A stretch of DNA of 64,000 bases from Spirosoma sp. (GTDB taxonomy: Bacteria; Bacteroidota; Bacteroidia; Cytophagales; Spirosomataceae): positions 558,001-622,000 of the forward strand of contig NZ_JAPLET010000015.1 in assembly GCF_026391055.1 (NCBI RefSeq), read 5' to 3'. Below the pieces are notes generated by a model. It worked only from the letters and a program-made list of their open reading frames with translations. It was not told the origin of the DNA and made no database searches. The first letter of the stretch is position 1. Every line of letters begins with the position of its first letter. Positions 25,734-34,991 of the stretch are shown here, in pieces. A program made the position numbers and the translations under genes.

Positions 25734-26926
25734 TGTTTAATGAGGTTATATTTGAATTGGTAGTGTCTTGCCCCGTTCTCAATTTTTCGAATCAGATATT
25801 GTTCTTTCCATAGTGTTTCCAAAGCATCCAGGAGTTGTGCTTTGTTGTCTGTTGCTATATGCTGTTGCAGGTCGTTTTCGGATGTAAAGTCAGCCTGATG
25901 CGCTAACTGATTTAATATCGCAATCATCCGTTCAGCTTTTTGAGACTCGTAATAAATGCCAATTCGCTGGTATAATTGGTTAAACACCTTTGCTTCGTCC
26001 GGGTCGTTCAGTAGGCTCTCCTGAGCTTTATTAATCGTACTGTCGCTTATCTCACCGTTATGGTGCGACTGAATAAGCTGGAAAATTGTGTTGATATAAA
26101 AGGGTAAGTTTTCGGCGAATCGGTGAATGCGCTGATAGAGTTCAGTAGCATCACTTGGGTATGTAAACCCAGATAAGGCCAGGCATTGACATAAAAATAA
26201 CGCGTCTGCGTCATTCATGGGGTCTAACCGAAACGATTTTGTATCGTTAAACGGCTCGCCTGTATAGTTATGCTTCCGACGTAGCCGATCCAGAACAACC
26301 TGCATACCAACCGAGCCACAAACTACAAATCGGATATGTCCCTGCTCTTTCAAGTCAATGCGCAAATTCCGGAATAAGTCCAGGAGTTCGATGGCATCCT
26401 GTGATTTGCCATTTTCCAGCCAATCCCAGAGCATTACGGGAAACTCATCAAGTACTAATGTCAGTATTTCACCATCTTTTCGGGTACGAGCTGCTAAATC
26501 TTTGATACAAGCAGTTAATGCATCTTTCCATTTGGTTTTAAATTCGGGAAGCTTAAACGTGACTTCCTGAATTTTTACCTCAGCGGGCTTAAACGTATTG
26601 TAAAGATTTTTTATACCATGCCATCCAACCTTAAGTATGCCTAATCTTTCTTTTTTGCGTAGCGTATCCAGTAAAACATCCGTTAATTCAGTAACGTCTT
26701 TCACCCCTTGAAGCATGAAATAAATCACCTTGTTAGGATCATCATTTGCTACACTGAGGTATTCCAGTTTCTGAACCAGCAACGTTTTGCCCATACGCCG
26801 AAACTCTTCTATGGTTACGCTTTGGGCTATAAGTAGTGTGCCTAATTGTTTTAGTTCTTTATCACGGCCAACTATTTTGTCAGGTGGAATCGTGCCGACG
26901 GTTGGGGAAAGTACATAAGGACTCAT
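25709..26926 (-). CDS. AAA-type P-loop ATPase, first gene of the twin-NTPase operon
   Basis: A 405-residue soluble ATPase. Residues 18-22 read VGRDK, the P-loop is the variant EFRRMGKT (41-48), and the Walker B is TLVLDEFPVML. The FRRxGKT-type loop is common in archaeal/bacterial DEXX-box ATPases of the MNS group. A C-terminal winged-helix-like part (about 320-400) ends HYQFKYNLIKQWW. Its stop overlaps the next NTPase gene by 25 bases, so the two are translationally coupled and probably act together. A promoter (26948-26955) and a 60-base palindromic structure lie just upstream. No nuclease or effector domain is evident in either protein. Confidence 0.8.
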   Translation of the reverse strand: MSPYVLSPTVGTIPPDKIVGRDKELKQLGTLLIAQSVTIEEFRRMGKTLLVQKLEYLSVANDDPNKVIYFMLQGVKDVTELTDVLLDTLRKKERLGILKVGWHGIKNLYNTFKPAEVKIQEVTFKLPEFKTKWKDALTACIKDLAARTRKDGEILTLVLDEFPVMLWDWLENGKSQDAIELLDLFRNLRIDLKEQGHIRFVVCGSVGMQVVLDRLRRKHNYTGEPFNDTKSFRLDPMNDADALFLCQCLALSGFTYPSDATELYQRIHRFAENLPFYINTIFQLIQSHHNGEISDSTINKAQESLLNDPDEAKVFNQLYQRIGIYYESQKAERMIAILNQLAHQADFTSENDLQQHIATDNKAQLLDALETLWKEQYLIRKIENGARHYQFKYNLIKQWWKLNKA

Positions 26927-26947
26927 AAGGCTTTACCTATTTCTAAT

Positions 26948-26955
26948 CAAATATA
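26948..26955 (-). promoter_or_regulatory. -7 box (TATATTTG) of the twin-NTPase operon
   Basis: Exact TAnnTTTG on the minus strand, 21 bases before the ATG at 26926. The -33 region falls inside the left arm of the palindrome at 26957-27016. Confidence 0.6.
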
Positions 26956-26956
26956 A

Positions 26957-27016
26957 GACAAATTCATCGTAAGATAAAAATATCTTGAGATAGATTTATC
27001 TTACGATGAATTTGTC
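26957..27016. repeat. perfect 22-bp inverted repeat with nested dyad
   Basis: The arm 26957-26978 (begins GACAAATTCATCG, ends GATAAA) is exactly complementary to 26995-27016. The 16-base spacer contains a second dyad TATCT-TG-AGATA. The element starts two bases upstream of the -7 box of the NTPase operon and 61 bases after the stop of the membrane-protein gene at 27077. It could be an operator, an RNA hairpin/terminator (no T run follows on the minus strand), or a mobile-element trace. Confidence 0.85.
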
Positions 27017-27076
27017 CAAAGGATGGCCAAGATTATAATAGTTCCTACACTGAACGTATGCGTTGGACTAGAATAA

Positions 27077-29008
27077 TCAGTGGATAGCACATCCACAGGG
27101 AAAACGAACCTGCTTCCCCAGACGTGGATTAACTTTAGTTCGGGCAAGGGCCGATTTGGGAATGAACGCAAGATGCCCCGAGCCAGATACTTCGGTGGTG
27201 GCTACGGGTTGCCCATAACGGGCGTAGAAGGCCTGTACGCAGGCTTTGGGGAGCAAATCGGTACACAAATTTATGCCTGCGAAATCATTGAGTTCGTAAA
27301 AACGGTCGAAAAAAGCCCACTGTTGGGCGGTGAAACAGGTTGTCAGGTGGTGAGCTTTCATGAAATCAGGCTTGTTGGCAGGTTCCAGAAGCCGGGGCCA
27401 GCCCGCTTTGATGAATGATTGTAGCTGACTTTCGTGCAGTCGACCAAAATACTGCCCGATGGTTTTCTTACCGTGGAATCGCTTGAGTGTATATAGTAAA
27501 TTGTTGCGCTCGTAAAGCGGACATAGACCGGTTTCGCCCCCCATGCCATTACCACCAATCACGCAAAATGGCCAGTCCAGGATCGCTTCGCCGGGTTGCT
27601 GACGGATTCGGTTCATATATGATTCGAACGAGGCCGGGAAATAATAGGGCTTCCAGTCATACCTGAATTGGTATACCACACTACTTTCCAGCGTGCCAAT
27701 GAGCAGCAGGGGCAGCCACAGGAAGCGTGGCACGTTTGTGGGTATGTGCATGGCAAGTACAGCGGCAATGACCGGATAGACGAGGGTTACCCTCGATGCA
27801 TGACGGTTAAACTGGCACCAGGGAAAAATCCGTAACGTTGGTACGTGAATAGGATGGTAAAAAACGTGCAGGACAAAGAAAATAGCTAAGGGGACGTACG
27901 CCAGCCGAACGGATTTTGGGGTGTACCAGAAACCGGCAGCAGCCAGGCCGAGAACCAGCCAGCCTGGACTCCCGCCACCATAGCCTTCGGCCATATCACG
28001 CAGCCGGATAGTCCATACAGCGTCGAGCGCATTGAAACCGGGAAGGTAGGGTATTAACAGGCGAAGAGGGTGCATCCAGCCATGCCCGCCCGCGAACCGA
28101 TCGACGAACACAAATGCATTGGCATTCTGAATCACGCCGATCAGTATGGGAACGTAAAAAAAAACCAGGGCAACAATCACCAGCACTAGGCTGACCGATT
28201 CAACCGGACGCCATTGGCCGGGCCAGGTGCGCACGATAGTACGCAGGTAAATATAGGGCGACGGTCCGGACGACTTACTGAACGTTCGATAGCTGAGCAG
28301 GGCCGTGATGAATAAGGCGCTTAACGTAAACGAGCTAAGTGCATAGCCAAGAATATAACCCACATCCAGCCCCAGGCAAAGGGTTAGCAGCAACACTTTT
28401 AATAAGACCAGTCTCAGCGATACAGCCTGCGTTAAAACCACCCGCCGAACAAGCAGAAAGTCGGTCAGCACGCTTAACACCATCCAGTGAATGGTACTAT
28501 AGGCAAAGTGCCCCGGGTATTTGTTGAGCGCATAGAAGTTAAGGAAAGAGACCAGAAGCCCGGCCAGCCAGGCACGGCGTTTGCCATAATCGGCCTGTAG
28601 TAAAAGGTAGGTGCCTGCACTGGATATCAATAGGCTTAACAAGTAATAGATGTTTAGCCAGGGGCCCATGCCGAAGAGCGAATAACATATCCCGTACCAC
28701 ATGTTTGACTCCAGCGCCCACCCCTGAAATGCATGATTGGTGCCGTACGGAAAAAAGGTTTGATCACCGACCAGATTTAAGTGGGGCAGGGGTGTAAACG
28801 TTAGATTCTCCAGCACATAATACCCCATATACTCCCATTGATCTGTATCGCCGGGGAGTACTTCAGCCAGCGGTCCCGAAAAATTCTTTACGAAGAAAAG
28901 GCCGTATAAGCAGGTAAGTAGTGCATACAGACCAATACCTAGTGACTTATTGACGGTTAACAGTTGGGGTGTAGAGGCAGCGTTTGTTTTAAAGGAGGTA
29001 GATTGCAT
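27077..29008 (-). CDS. polytopic membrane protein, GT-C-like
   Basis: A 643-residue inner-membrane protein with about ten to twelve hydrophobic helices over residues 25-450 and a soluble C-terminal part. The early loop with LPGDTDQWEYMGYYVLENL and the His-Phe-Ala-Tyr segment (NKYPGHFAYSTIHW) resemble GT-C type glycosyltransferases or the related DUF6311-like proteins that use polyprenyl-linked sugars. Catalytic residues cannot be fixed. It has no co-directional partner close by; the upstream 357 bases hold no recognised gene. It may modify a surface glycan. Confidence 0.65.
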   Translation of the reverse strand: MQSTSFKTNAASTPQLLTVNKSLGIGLYALLTCLYGLFFVKNFSGPLAEVLPGDTDQWEYMGYYVLENLTFTPLPHLNLVGDQTFFPYGTNHAFQGWALESNMWYGICYSLFGMGPWLNIYYLLSLLISSAGTYLLLQADYGKRRAWLAGLLVSFLNFYALNKYPGHFAYSTIHWMVLSVLTDFLLVRRVVLTQAVSLRLVLLKVLLLTLCLGLDVGYILGYALSSFTLSALFITALLSYRTFSKSSGPSPYIYLRTIVRTWPGQWRPVESVSLVLVIVALVFFYVPILIGVIQNANAFVFVDRFAGGHGWMHPLRLLIPYLPGFNALDAVWTIRLRDMAEGYGGGSPGWLVLGLAAAGFWYTPKSVRLAYVPLAIFFVLHVFYHPIHVPTLRIFPWCQFNRHASRVTLVYPVIAAVLAMHIPTNVPRFLWLPLLLIGTLESSVVYQFRYDWKPYYFPASFESYMNRIRQQPGEAILDWPFCVIGGNGMGGETGLCPLYERNNLLYTLKRFHGKKTIGQYFGRLHESQLQSFIKAGWPRLLEPANKPDFMKAHHLTTCFTAQQWAFFDRFYELNDFAGINLCTDLLPKACVQAFYARYGQPVATTEVSGSGHLAFIPKSALARTKVNPRLGKQVRFPCGCAIH

Positions 29009-29365
29009 TCAATTGAAATGAATCGTTATGGTTAAATTAGTGACGCTGGGTTCGCTAAGTAGAAGGTAGTAGGTAGGCCGATTTCGATTCCTGGTCCGTA
29101 AGACCGGCGGAGTATTAATTTTTTCTGAACTCTCGTGTATTTGTTGGTTATTAATTGAGTATAAATTGCAAATTAAGTAGGTATTTTTCATAAATTGATA
29201 TTAAGCGTGTGGGCGGGTTTTAAACGGCAAGGTGCATCCTGCAAAAAGTCCGCATTCGTCATGCTCCAGCTTGTTATGTGCCCCGTACTATGGCGCGATA
29301 TCCGCTAAAGCAGTAAGCTTTTCCAAGGGTGTCCTTCCTTGATTTATATCAAATGAGCACAAAAA
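29009..29365. other. intergenic region between divergent genes, nothing recognised
   Basis: About 357 bases between the membrane protein and the glycoside-hydrolase-like gene. Only a short GGTC/GACC hairpin near 29091-29106 was noticed; no exact -7 box and no small frame of credible quality. Confidence 0.45.
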
Positions 29366-31396
29366 ATGAAGGTTACCTTGTTTATCGTCGTTCTTTCGCT
29401 TCTCCAGGTCCACTTAAGTGCACAATCGCCTGTCAGGGCACGTAAACAGCCTGCTTCAAAACGGTATTTTGGGCTTCACTTCGATTTTCATGCCGGTAGC
29501 AATGACTCGCTAATTGGACGAAACCTGTCGGAACGTGGACTTGATTCACTATTGACGGCCGTTAAACCCGATTTTATTCAGATCGACTGCAAAGGACATC
29601 CCGGCGTGTCGAGTTACCCTTCAAAGGTGGCCAATGCGACCGTAGCGCCACATATTGTTAAAGACCCTCTGGCATTCTACCGGGCCGTTACACGAAAGCA
29701 TGGCATTGGGTTATACTTACATTACTCGGGGGTATACGACGATGCTGTACTGGCCAAACACCCCGGCTGGGCGGCCGTGAAAGCCGATGGCTCCATGAAT
29801 ATGTCAAAAACATCTGTTCACGGCCCCTATATCGACTCGCTGTTGATTCCGCAACTCAACGAACTGGCCGATTATGGTGCCGATGGCGTATGGGTCGATG
29901 GAGAGTGCTGGGCAACGGTGCTGGATTATTCACCAGCCGCTCTGGCGAAATTCCGGGCCGAAACGGGGGTTCAAACGGTGCCACGGTCGACGAAAGACGC
30001 TGGCTATGGAGCATTCAACGAGTTTGCCCGGCGGTCGTTCGTCCGGTACATAGGGCAGTATGTCGATGCGGTTCATCGTCACCAACCCACGTTTCGGATA
30101 GCGTCGAACTGGGCCTATTCGTCTATGATGCCCGAACCCATCACAACAACTGTTGATTATCTGTCAGGCGATCTGACGCCAAGTAACAGTGTAAATTCGG
30201 CCGCGCTGGAAGGGCGCGTTATGGCCGCACAGGGCCAGCTTTATCAAAAGCCCTGGGATCTGATGTCGTGGAGCTTCTGGTACGAATTCAACCCGGTACA
30301 GCGGCAGGGCGATCAGAAGTCGGCGGTACATCTGATGCAGGAAGCGGCCGAAATCATTGCACTCGGCGGTGGATTTCAGGCCTATTACCAGCAAAGCCGG
30401 GATGCGGCCCTGCCCCGGCGCGAACTGCCGGCTATGGCTGCGCTAAGCCGGTTTGTACGGGCAAGGCAACCCTTTTGCGAGGGCAGTACGCCCATACCGC
30501 AGATTGCCATGCTGTATACCAACACGACCGTTCGGGCGTTTAACCAGTCGCTGTTCGGGAATGGGCAAACGCACCGAATTAGCGGAGTGCTGACCGCACT
30601 GCTGGATGCTCAGCTGCCCGTTGAGGTACTGGCCGAGCACCATCTGCGCGGGCGATTAAGTCAATATCCCATCATTGTGGTATCGCAGCAGGATTCGCTC
30701 GACCCGGCGTTCCGGCGTGAACTACTCAACTACGCCCGTCAGGGTGGTCATCTGTTGCTGATCGGTGCCAAAACAACCCGGTCGTTTGCCCATGAGCTGG
30801 GCGTTGGGCCAATGGAAGAGAGTTCGGCTGGTCCGAAATGGGTGTTGAACAACGGCGCGTCGATTGTGCTGACCGGCCCGTTTCTGCCCGTGCGCATTAC
30901 CAGCCCGGCCACAAAGACCATCGGGAACTTCCTTCAATCGGAAGCGGGTGGCCCGATATCTGGAGTTATCGCTACAGAAACGCAGTTTGGTGAAGGAAAA
31001 CTGACGGCTGTCTACGCCGACCTGAGCCGGGATTACGAAAAGCATCAATCCGCTAAACTGCGTGATTTTATCGCGTCACTCACTCGGCCATTACTCCCCA
31101 ATCCGGTGGTTGAGGTAAACGGCTCTCATCTGGTACACGTTGTCCTGAACCGGCAACGCGACCGGCTGGCGGTGAACCTGATCAATACCGGCGGTCATCA
31201 CGCCAATCCGCAGGTTTTTACGTACGACGAAGTGCCACCCCTGACTAACCTCACCGTTCGGCTTCGTCTGGATAAGAAACCCCGGCGCATCGTTCAGCAA
31301 CCCGAAAACAGGGTTTTGCCCGTTCGCTATGACAGAGGTGTTGCCACCGTAACCGTGCCAGAGCTGGCGTTGCATTCGGTTTTGGTGGTTGAATGA
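29366..31396 (+). CDS. secreted glycoside-hydrolase-like protein (alpha-L-fucosidase-like)
   Basis: A 676-residue exported protein with a signal peptide (MKVTLFIVVLSLLQVHLSAQ). Residues about 33-340 look like a TIM-barrel of the alpha-L-fucosidase/GH29-GH151 type: YFGLHFDFH, a strand-end Asp in GADGVWVDGECW (about 172-183, the usual nucleophile position) and later Glu-containing segments. A beta-galactosidase-like trimerisation domain (about 370-490; YARQGGHLLLIG) and a C-terminal beta-sandwich (about 590-676) follow. The exact sugar is uncertain. It is a single gene convergent with the TonB receptor and ends at a hairpin. Confidence 0.65.
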   Translation: MKVTLFIVVLSLLQVHLSAQSPVRARKQPASKRYFGLHFDFHAGSNDSLIGRNLSERGLDSLLTAVKPDFIQIDCKGHPGVSSYPSKVANATVAPHIVKDPLAFYRAVTRKHGIGLYLHYSGVYDDAVLAKHPGWAAVKADGSMNMSKTSVHGPYIDSLLIPQLNELADYGADGVWVDGECWATVLDYSPAALAKFRAETGVQTVPRSTKDAGYGAFNEFARRSFVRYIGQYVDAVHRHQPTFRIASNWAYSSMMPEPITTTVDYLSGDLTPSNSVNSAALEGRVMAAQGQLYQKPWDLMSWSFWYEFNPVQRQGDQKSAVHLMQEAAEIIALGGGFQAYYQQSRDAALPRRELPAMAALSRFVRARQPFCEGSTPIPQIAMLYTNTTVRAFNQSLFGNGQTHRISGVLTALLDAQLPVEVLAEHHLRGRLSQYPIIVVSQQDSLDPAFRRELLNYARQGGHLLLIGAKTTRSFAHELGVGPMEESSAGPKWVLNNGASIVLTGPFLPVRITSPATKTIGNFLQSEAGGPISGVIATETQFGEGKLTAVYADLSRDYEKHQSAKLRDFIASLTRPLLPNPVVEVNGSHLVHVVLNRQRDRLAVNLINTGGHHANPQVFTYDEVPPLTNLTVRLRLDKKPRRIVQQPENRVLPVRYDRGVATVTVPELALHSVLVVE

Positions 31397-31400
31397 AGTA

Positions 31401-31438
31401 GGCAGGCTGGCATGGGTAAATACCCGCGCCAGCCTGCC
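31401..31438. terminator. hairpin between convergent genes
   Basis: GGCAGGCTGGC (31401-31411) is perfectly complementary to 31428-31438, with an inner GGGTA/TACCC stem (31414-31425). The whole spacer is essentially one hairpin; no long T run follows, so termination may be partly factor-dependent. Confidence 0.65.
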
Positions 31439-31440
31439 GG

Positions 31441-33645
31441 TTACAATGTAAACTTCAATGCCAGATTTACGATTCGCCCTTCGAGTGGTGCCCATACCGG
31501 CCGGAACGTGGGTTGCGTAACGGGACCGCTAACAACGGTTTCGTAATTGGCCTGTTTGATATTGAAGAGGTTCTCTGCGTTCAGAACGAGCCGCCAGTGA
31601 TCGTTGTAATGGTATTCAGCGGCTCCCGCAAAGAACCAGTAATTCGCTACTTTCTGGTTGTTGTAAAGGTATTGCGAACCCACGTAAGCCGCTTCTATGC
31701 CGAACCGAAAATGCTCCGGCTCCCAGGCAACCGTGGTCGAAAATTTGTCCTGTGGAGCTAGCGGCAGATATGTATCGTCAACTGGTCCCGGACTGGATGG
31801 TCCGTCGCGCCGGGATAAGGTGTGGTTGTAACCTAGATAGAGTTCATAATCCTTGTACTCCAGCCGAACATACGTATCTGTACCTACGCTGAGCAGGTTG
31901 TATGGTGCGTTGATCAACTGTGTGTAAGCGCCCAGGTTATTCGACGTGCTCGCGAAAGCCGATACCACCGGCGAGTTGACATACGTATAATAAAAGGCCT
32001 GGTCGACCTGCACCGATAAGCCACTTTCGAAGGTTTTTAAGTACGCAATATCCATATTGGCACCCACCGATTTTTCAGCCTTTACATTCGCCACATCAAT
32101 GGGAAGCAAGCGTGGGAAAATCAGACTGACATTCAACGCGCCGGGTGTTTGATTCACAAATAAGTTTGGCGTCTTGTAGCCCGTTCCCACGCTCAGCCGA
32201 ACGGTCCACGGCTCGGAAGGTTTCAGCTTAACCGAAAGGCGGGGCAGCAGGAAATTGCCGAAGGTATTGTGGTGATCCAGCCGAAGACCCGCCTGCACCG
32301 CTACTGTTGAGCCCACCTGCCAGTCGTCCTGCACAAACCCGCCCAGGGTTTGGTATGTATAATCGACCAATCGGGTGCTGTCAGGGTTCTTACGGAAAGC
32401 TTCAACGGTTAGGTTCGCACCAACGATGAGCTGGTGTTTGCCAAATCGTTTCAGATTGTTCCCTTCCAGATAGAGTGAAGACTGCTTTCCGTCGGAAAGT
32501 TTCTGGTAATCGGTGTTTTGCCGGTGGAATGTACTCAGCGCCCCTTTTAGGGTAATAGCGTTGGTTTCTGACGTATTGTGGCTGGCGTCGAAATCGACCG
32601 TATGCCGTTGCAGGTCGGTGATGTTGCGGTAGGCATTGGGCTGAGTGCCTTCCAGCGCGGCCAGATACCCCCCCTCGCGGTGTTCGTCGGTGAACGAATA
32701 CCCGATGTTCAACCGCGTATGATCGGTAGGGTTGTAGAAGAACTTCGGATGGAAATTGACCTGCTTGATTTGTGGGCTGTCCGTATAGCCATCGCCCGTT
32801 ACATCGACGGCTTGCTGGTTGGTATAGCCCGCAAATAACGTCAGTCCGGTTTTTCCGTAACGCTGCGAATAATAGGCGTTGCTGTTACTTTCTTTCAGGC
32901 CTGACCGATTGATCAGAGCCGTAAACGTGGGTTTGTGGGAGGTGGGTGATTTCGACACGATGTTGATCATGCCACCAATAGCTCCGCCACCATACAGCGT
33001 CGACACGGAGCCTTTAATAATCTCCACCTGTTTTAAATCCAGGGGCGGAATTTGCAAGACGCCGAGATTGCCCGAAAATCCTTCATAGAGTGGTAATCCG
33101 TCGCGCAGAATCTGCGTGTATTTAGGATCAAGCCCCTGCATTCGGATAGCCTGATTGCCGTTGACCGCCGATGTTCGCTGAATGTGAATAATGGAAATAT
33201 CGCCTAGAATGCTGCTCACGTTACCCGGAACGACCGCGCTTTCCTCGTCCATATCCTCCTGACCGAGCACTTCTACCTTAATGGGTAAATCGTCGATTCG
33301 GGAGTTGGTTCGGGTAGCGGTTACGGTCACTTCATCGAGTGATTCATCCTGACTATGAAGCCGAAAAACAAGAGTGTCGGCGGTAGTAGTTATCGGAAAT
33401 GACTCGGTTTTGTAACCAACGGCGCTAACCGTCAGGGTTTTAACGGTAGTGGGCACGTTGGTGAGTCTGGTCAGGCCATTCACATCGGTGACGTTGCCGA
33501 CTACGGGTTTTGAAGGCGTACGGACGGTTGCCGCAATAACGGGGGCATGAGTCAGGCTATCTTCAACCCGAATCAGGAGATTAGCTTGACCGAATGAAGA
33601 AAACGCGCTAAAAAGAAGCAGTCCAATAAAGAAGAGGTGTTTCAT
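31441..33645 (-). CDS. TonB-dependent receptor, third gene of a two-component cluster
   Basis: A 734-residue outer-membrane receptor. The ATG at 33645 begins a normal signal peptide (MKHLFFIGLLLFSAFSSFGQ); the longer frame to 33750 is not needed. A carboxypeptidase-D-like domain (about 22-105), a TonB-box region LDEVTVTATR, a plug with LDLKQVEIIKGSVSTLYGGGAIGG and a barrel ending in LALKF-type strand follow. It lies 68 bases downstream of the histidine kinase stop on the same strand, so the receptor is probably expressed under, or together with, that regulator pair. Its plug is BtuB/Cir-like, but the substrate is unknown. Confidence 0.9.
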   Translation of the reverse strand: MKHLFFIGLLLFSAFSSFGQANLLIRVEDSLTHAPVIAATVRTPSKPVVGNVTDVNGLTRLTNVPTTVKTLTVSAVGYKTESFPITTTADTLVFRLHSQDESLDEVTVTATRTNSRIDDLPIKVEVLGQEDMDEESAVVPGNVSSILGDISIIHIQRTSAVNGNQAIRMQGLDPKYTQILRDGLPLYEGFSGNLGVLQIPPLDLKQVEIIKGSVSTLYGGGAIGGMINIVSKSPTSHKPTFTALINRSGLKESNSNAYYSQRYGKTGLTLFAGYTNQQAVDVTGDGYTDSPQIKQVNFHPKFFYNPTDHTRLNIGYSFTDEHREGGYLAALEGTQPNAYRNITDLQRHTVDFDASHNTSETNAITLKGALSTFHRQNTDYQKLSDGKQSSLYLEGNNLKRFGKHQLIVGANLTVEAFRKNPDSTRLVDYTYQTLGGFVQDDWQVGSTVAVQAGLRLDHHNTFGNFLLPRLSVKLKPSEPWTVRLSVGTGYKTPNLFVNQTPGALNVSLIFPRLLPIDVANVKAEKSVGANMDIAYLKTFESGLSVQVDQAFYYTYVNSPVVSAFASTSNNLGAYTQLINAPYNLLSVGTDTYVRLEYKDYELYLGYNHTLSRRDGPSSPGPVDDTYLPLAPQDKFSTTVAWEPEHFRFGIEAAYVGSQYLYNNQKVANYWFFAGAAEYHYNDHWRLVLNAENLFNIKQANYETVVSGPVTQPTFRPVWAPLEGRIVNLALKFTL

Positions 33646-33713
33646 TGCTGTGAAGCTGTGAATTTGACAGCAAGTTTCGGCGGGAATTATGAAGAGAATT
33701 TGAAGAAAGCTTA

Positions 33714-34991
33714 TCAGGTCGGAAATTCTATGCGAAAAGAGTGCTCCCATCTTTCTCTATCGTACACGTAAGTTAAAGGCAGGGCATAGCGCTCGCAGAT
33801 TTGCTTGACAAGTGCCAGCCCCAATCCCATCGAGTCGGGCCGGGCTGGGTTTTTGACGAACCGATTGAAGAGCTGATGCTCGGGAAAGGGTAGTGGCTCG
33901 CCTGTATTTGTGATGGTTAACGCATTGGTCGTTAAGGCTAAACGGATAGAACTTTCTTGTTTTTCATCTCCGCCACCGCTATGCCGAACTGCGTTCTTCA
34001 GAAGATTTGTGAGTAGGACACGCGCTAGTTGCCGGTTCATACGCAGAATGACTTGGGGGGCGATAGCTCGTTTAACCACCAAGTGCCGGTGTTGAAAAAA
34101 AGGCTCGTATTCATCCGCACATTGTGTCAGTAACTCGCTCATGTCAACAGATTCGTCGTTGGCAAACTGGTTGTTTTCTACCTGCGTGAGTAACAGTAAT
34201 GAACGATTGAGCTGGCTCAGCCGTTCCAGCGCGTCGGTGGCGCGTTGTAGATGGGCGTAGTCATTTTCCGTGAGGTGGTCGGACTGAAGTAGGAAATCCA
34301 GCTCGGCCGATGCAACCGCCAACGGGGTTTGTAATTCGTGCGAGGCATTCTCGGCGAATTGTTTTTGTAGAGAAAACTGGCGTCGTAATTTCTGCGTCAG
34401 TTCCCTTAGCGAACGATTAAGGAGACTGAACTCCCGGATGTTGCTTTCTGGATATACCGGTTCGCTGCCCGTATCGAGCCGGACGGTGCTAAGTTGGCTG
34501 ATGGTGGCGTAAAAAGGATGCCACAAACGACTTGATAAGCCAACACCAATCGCGACAGATAAACCCATGAGCAGCAAAAAGCCAACGATAACCCCCACCG
34601 AGATTTCGCGCGACAGCTCATTGAATTCATAGTACGGCTGCTGAATGGTGATCAGATACAGCCGTCCCTGTATGAGTACCGTTTGTTGAAGTTGCCGAAT
34701 CGGAATTGGTTCATTATGATTCAGCGAGTCAGGTACGGTTATGTCGGTGAAGGTGGGCCTCATGGATGTATTCACCCGCTCGATGCGCGGGTTGTTGTCC
34801 CAGTCGGTTAGGATCGAAAGTGGCTGATAACGCAGCTTTTGGGCCGTCTGGTTGACTTGTGCCATCAGAATTTCATCGACTTCATACCGGATTGTTCTGT
34901 GGATAAGTGTATAAAAGCCTACAGAGCCTACCAGCGCAATTGCGAAAGCTGTGCTGAGTAAATAGCGTGCTGTCTGGCTGAGAAGGCTCAT
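33714..34991 (-). CDS. sensor histidine kinase (OmpR-partner type)
   Basis: A 425-residue membrane sensor from ATG 34991 (MSLLSQTARYLL). TM1 about 9-30, a periplasmic domain of about 120 residues, TM2 about 150-172, then the dimerisation helix with FAENASHELQTPLA (phospho-acceptor His), an N box (NLLKNAVRHS), G1-like NTGEPLP and G2 MGLGLALVKQI. The start codon overlaps the regulator stop (ATGA), so the two are translationally coupled. The G1 Asp found in most kinases is replaced by Thr-Gly here. The TonB receptor follows 68 bases downstream, suggesting sensing of a nutrient or metal imported by it. Confidence 0.87.
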   Translation of the reverse strand: MSLLSQTARYLLSTAFAIALVGSVGFYTLIHRTIRYEVDEILMAQVNQTAQKLRYQPLSILTDWDNNPRIERVNTSMRPTFTDITVPDSLNHNEPIPIRQLQQTVLIQGRLYLITIQQPYYEFNELSREISVGVIVGFLLLMGLSVAIGVGLSSRLWHPFYATISQLSTVRLDTGSEPVYPESNIREFSLLNRSLRELTQKLRRQFSLQKQFAENASHELQTPLAVASAELDFLLQSDHLTENDYAHLQRATDALERLSQLNRSLLLLTQVENNQFANDESVDMSELLTQCADEYEPFFQHRHLVVKRAIAPQVILRMNRQLARVLLTNLLKNAVRHSGGGDEKQESSIRLALTTNALTITNTGEPLPFPEHQLFNRFVKNPARPDSMGLGLALVKQICERYALPLTYVYDRERWEHSFRIEFPT

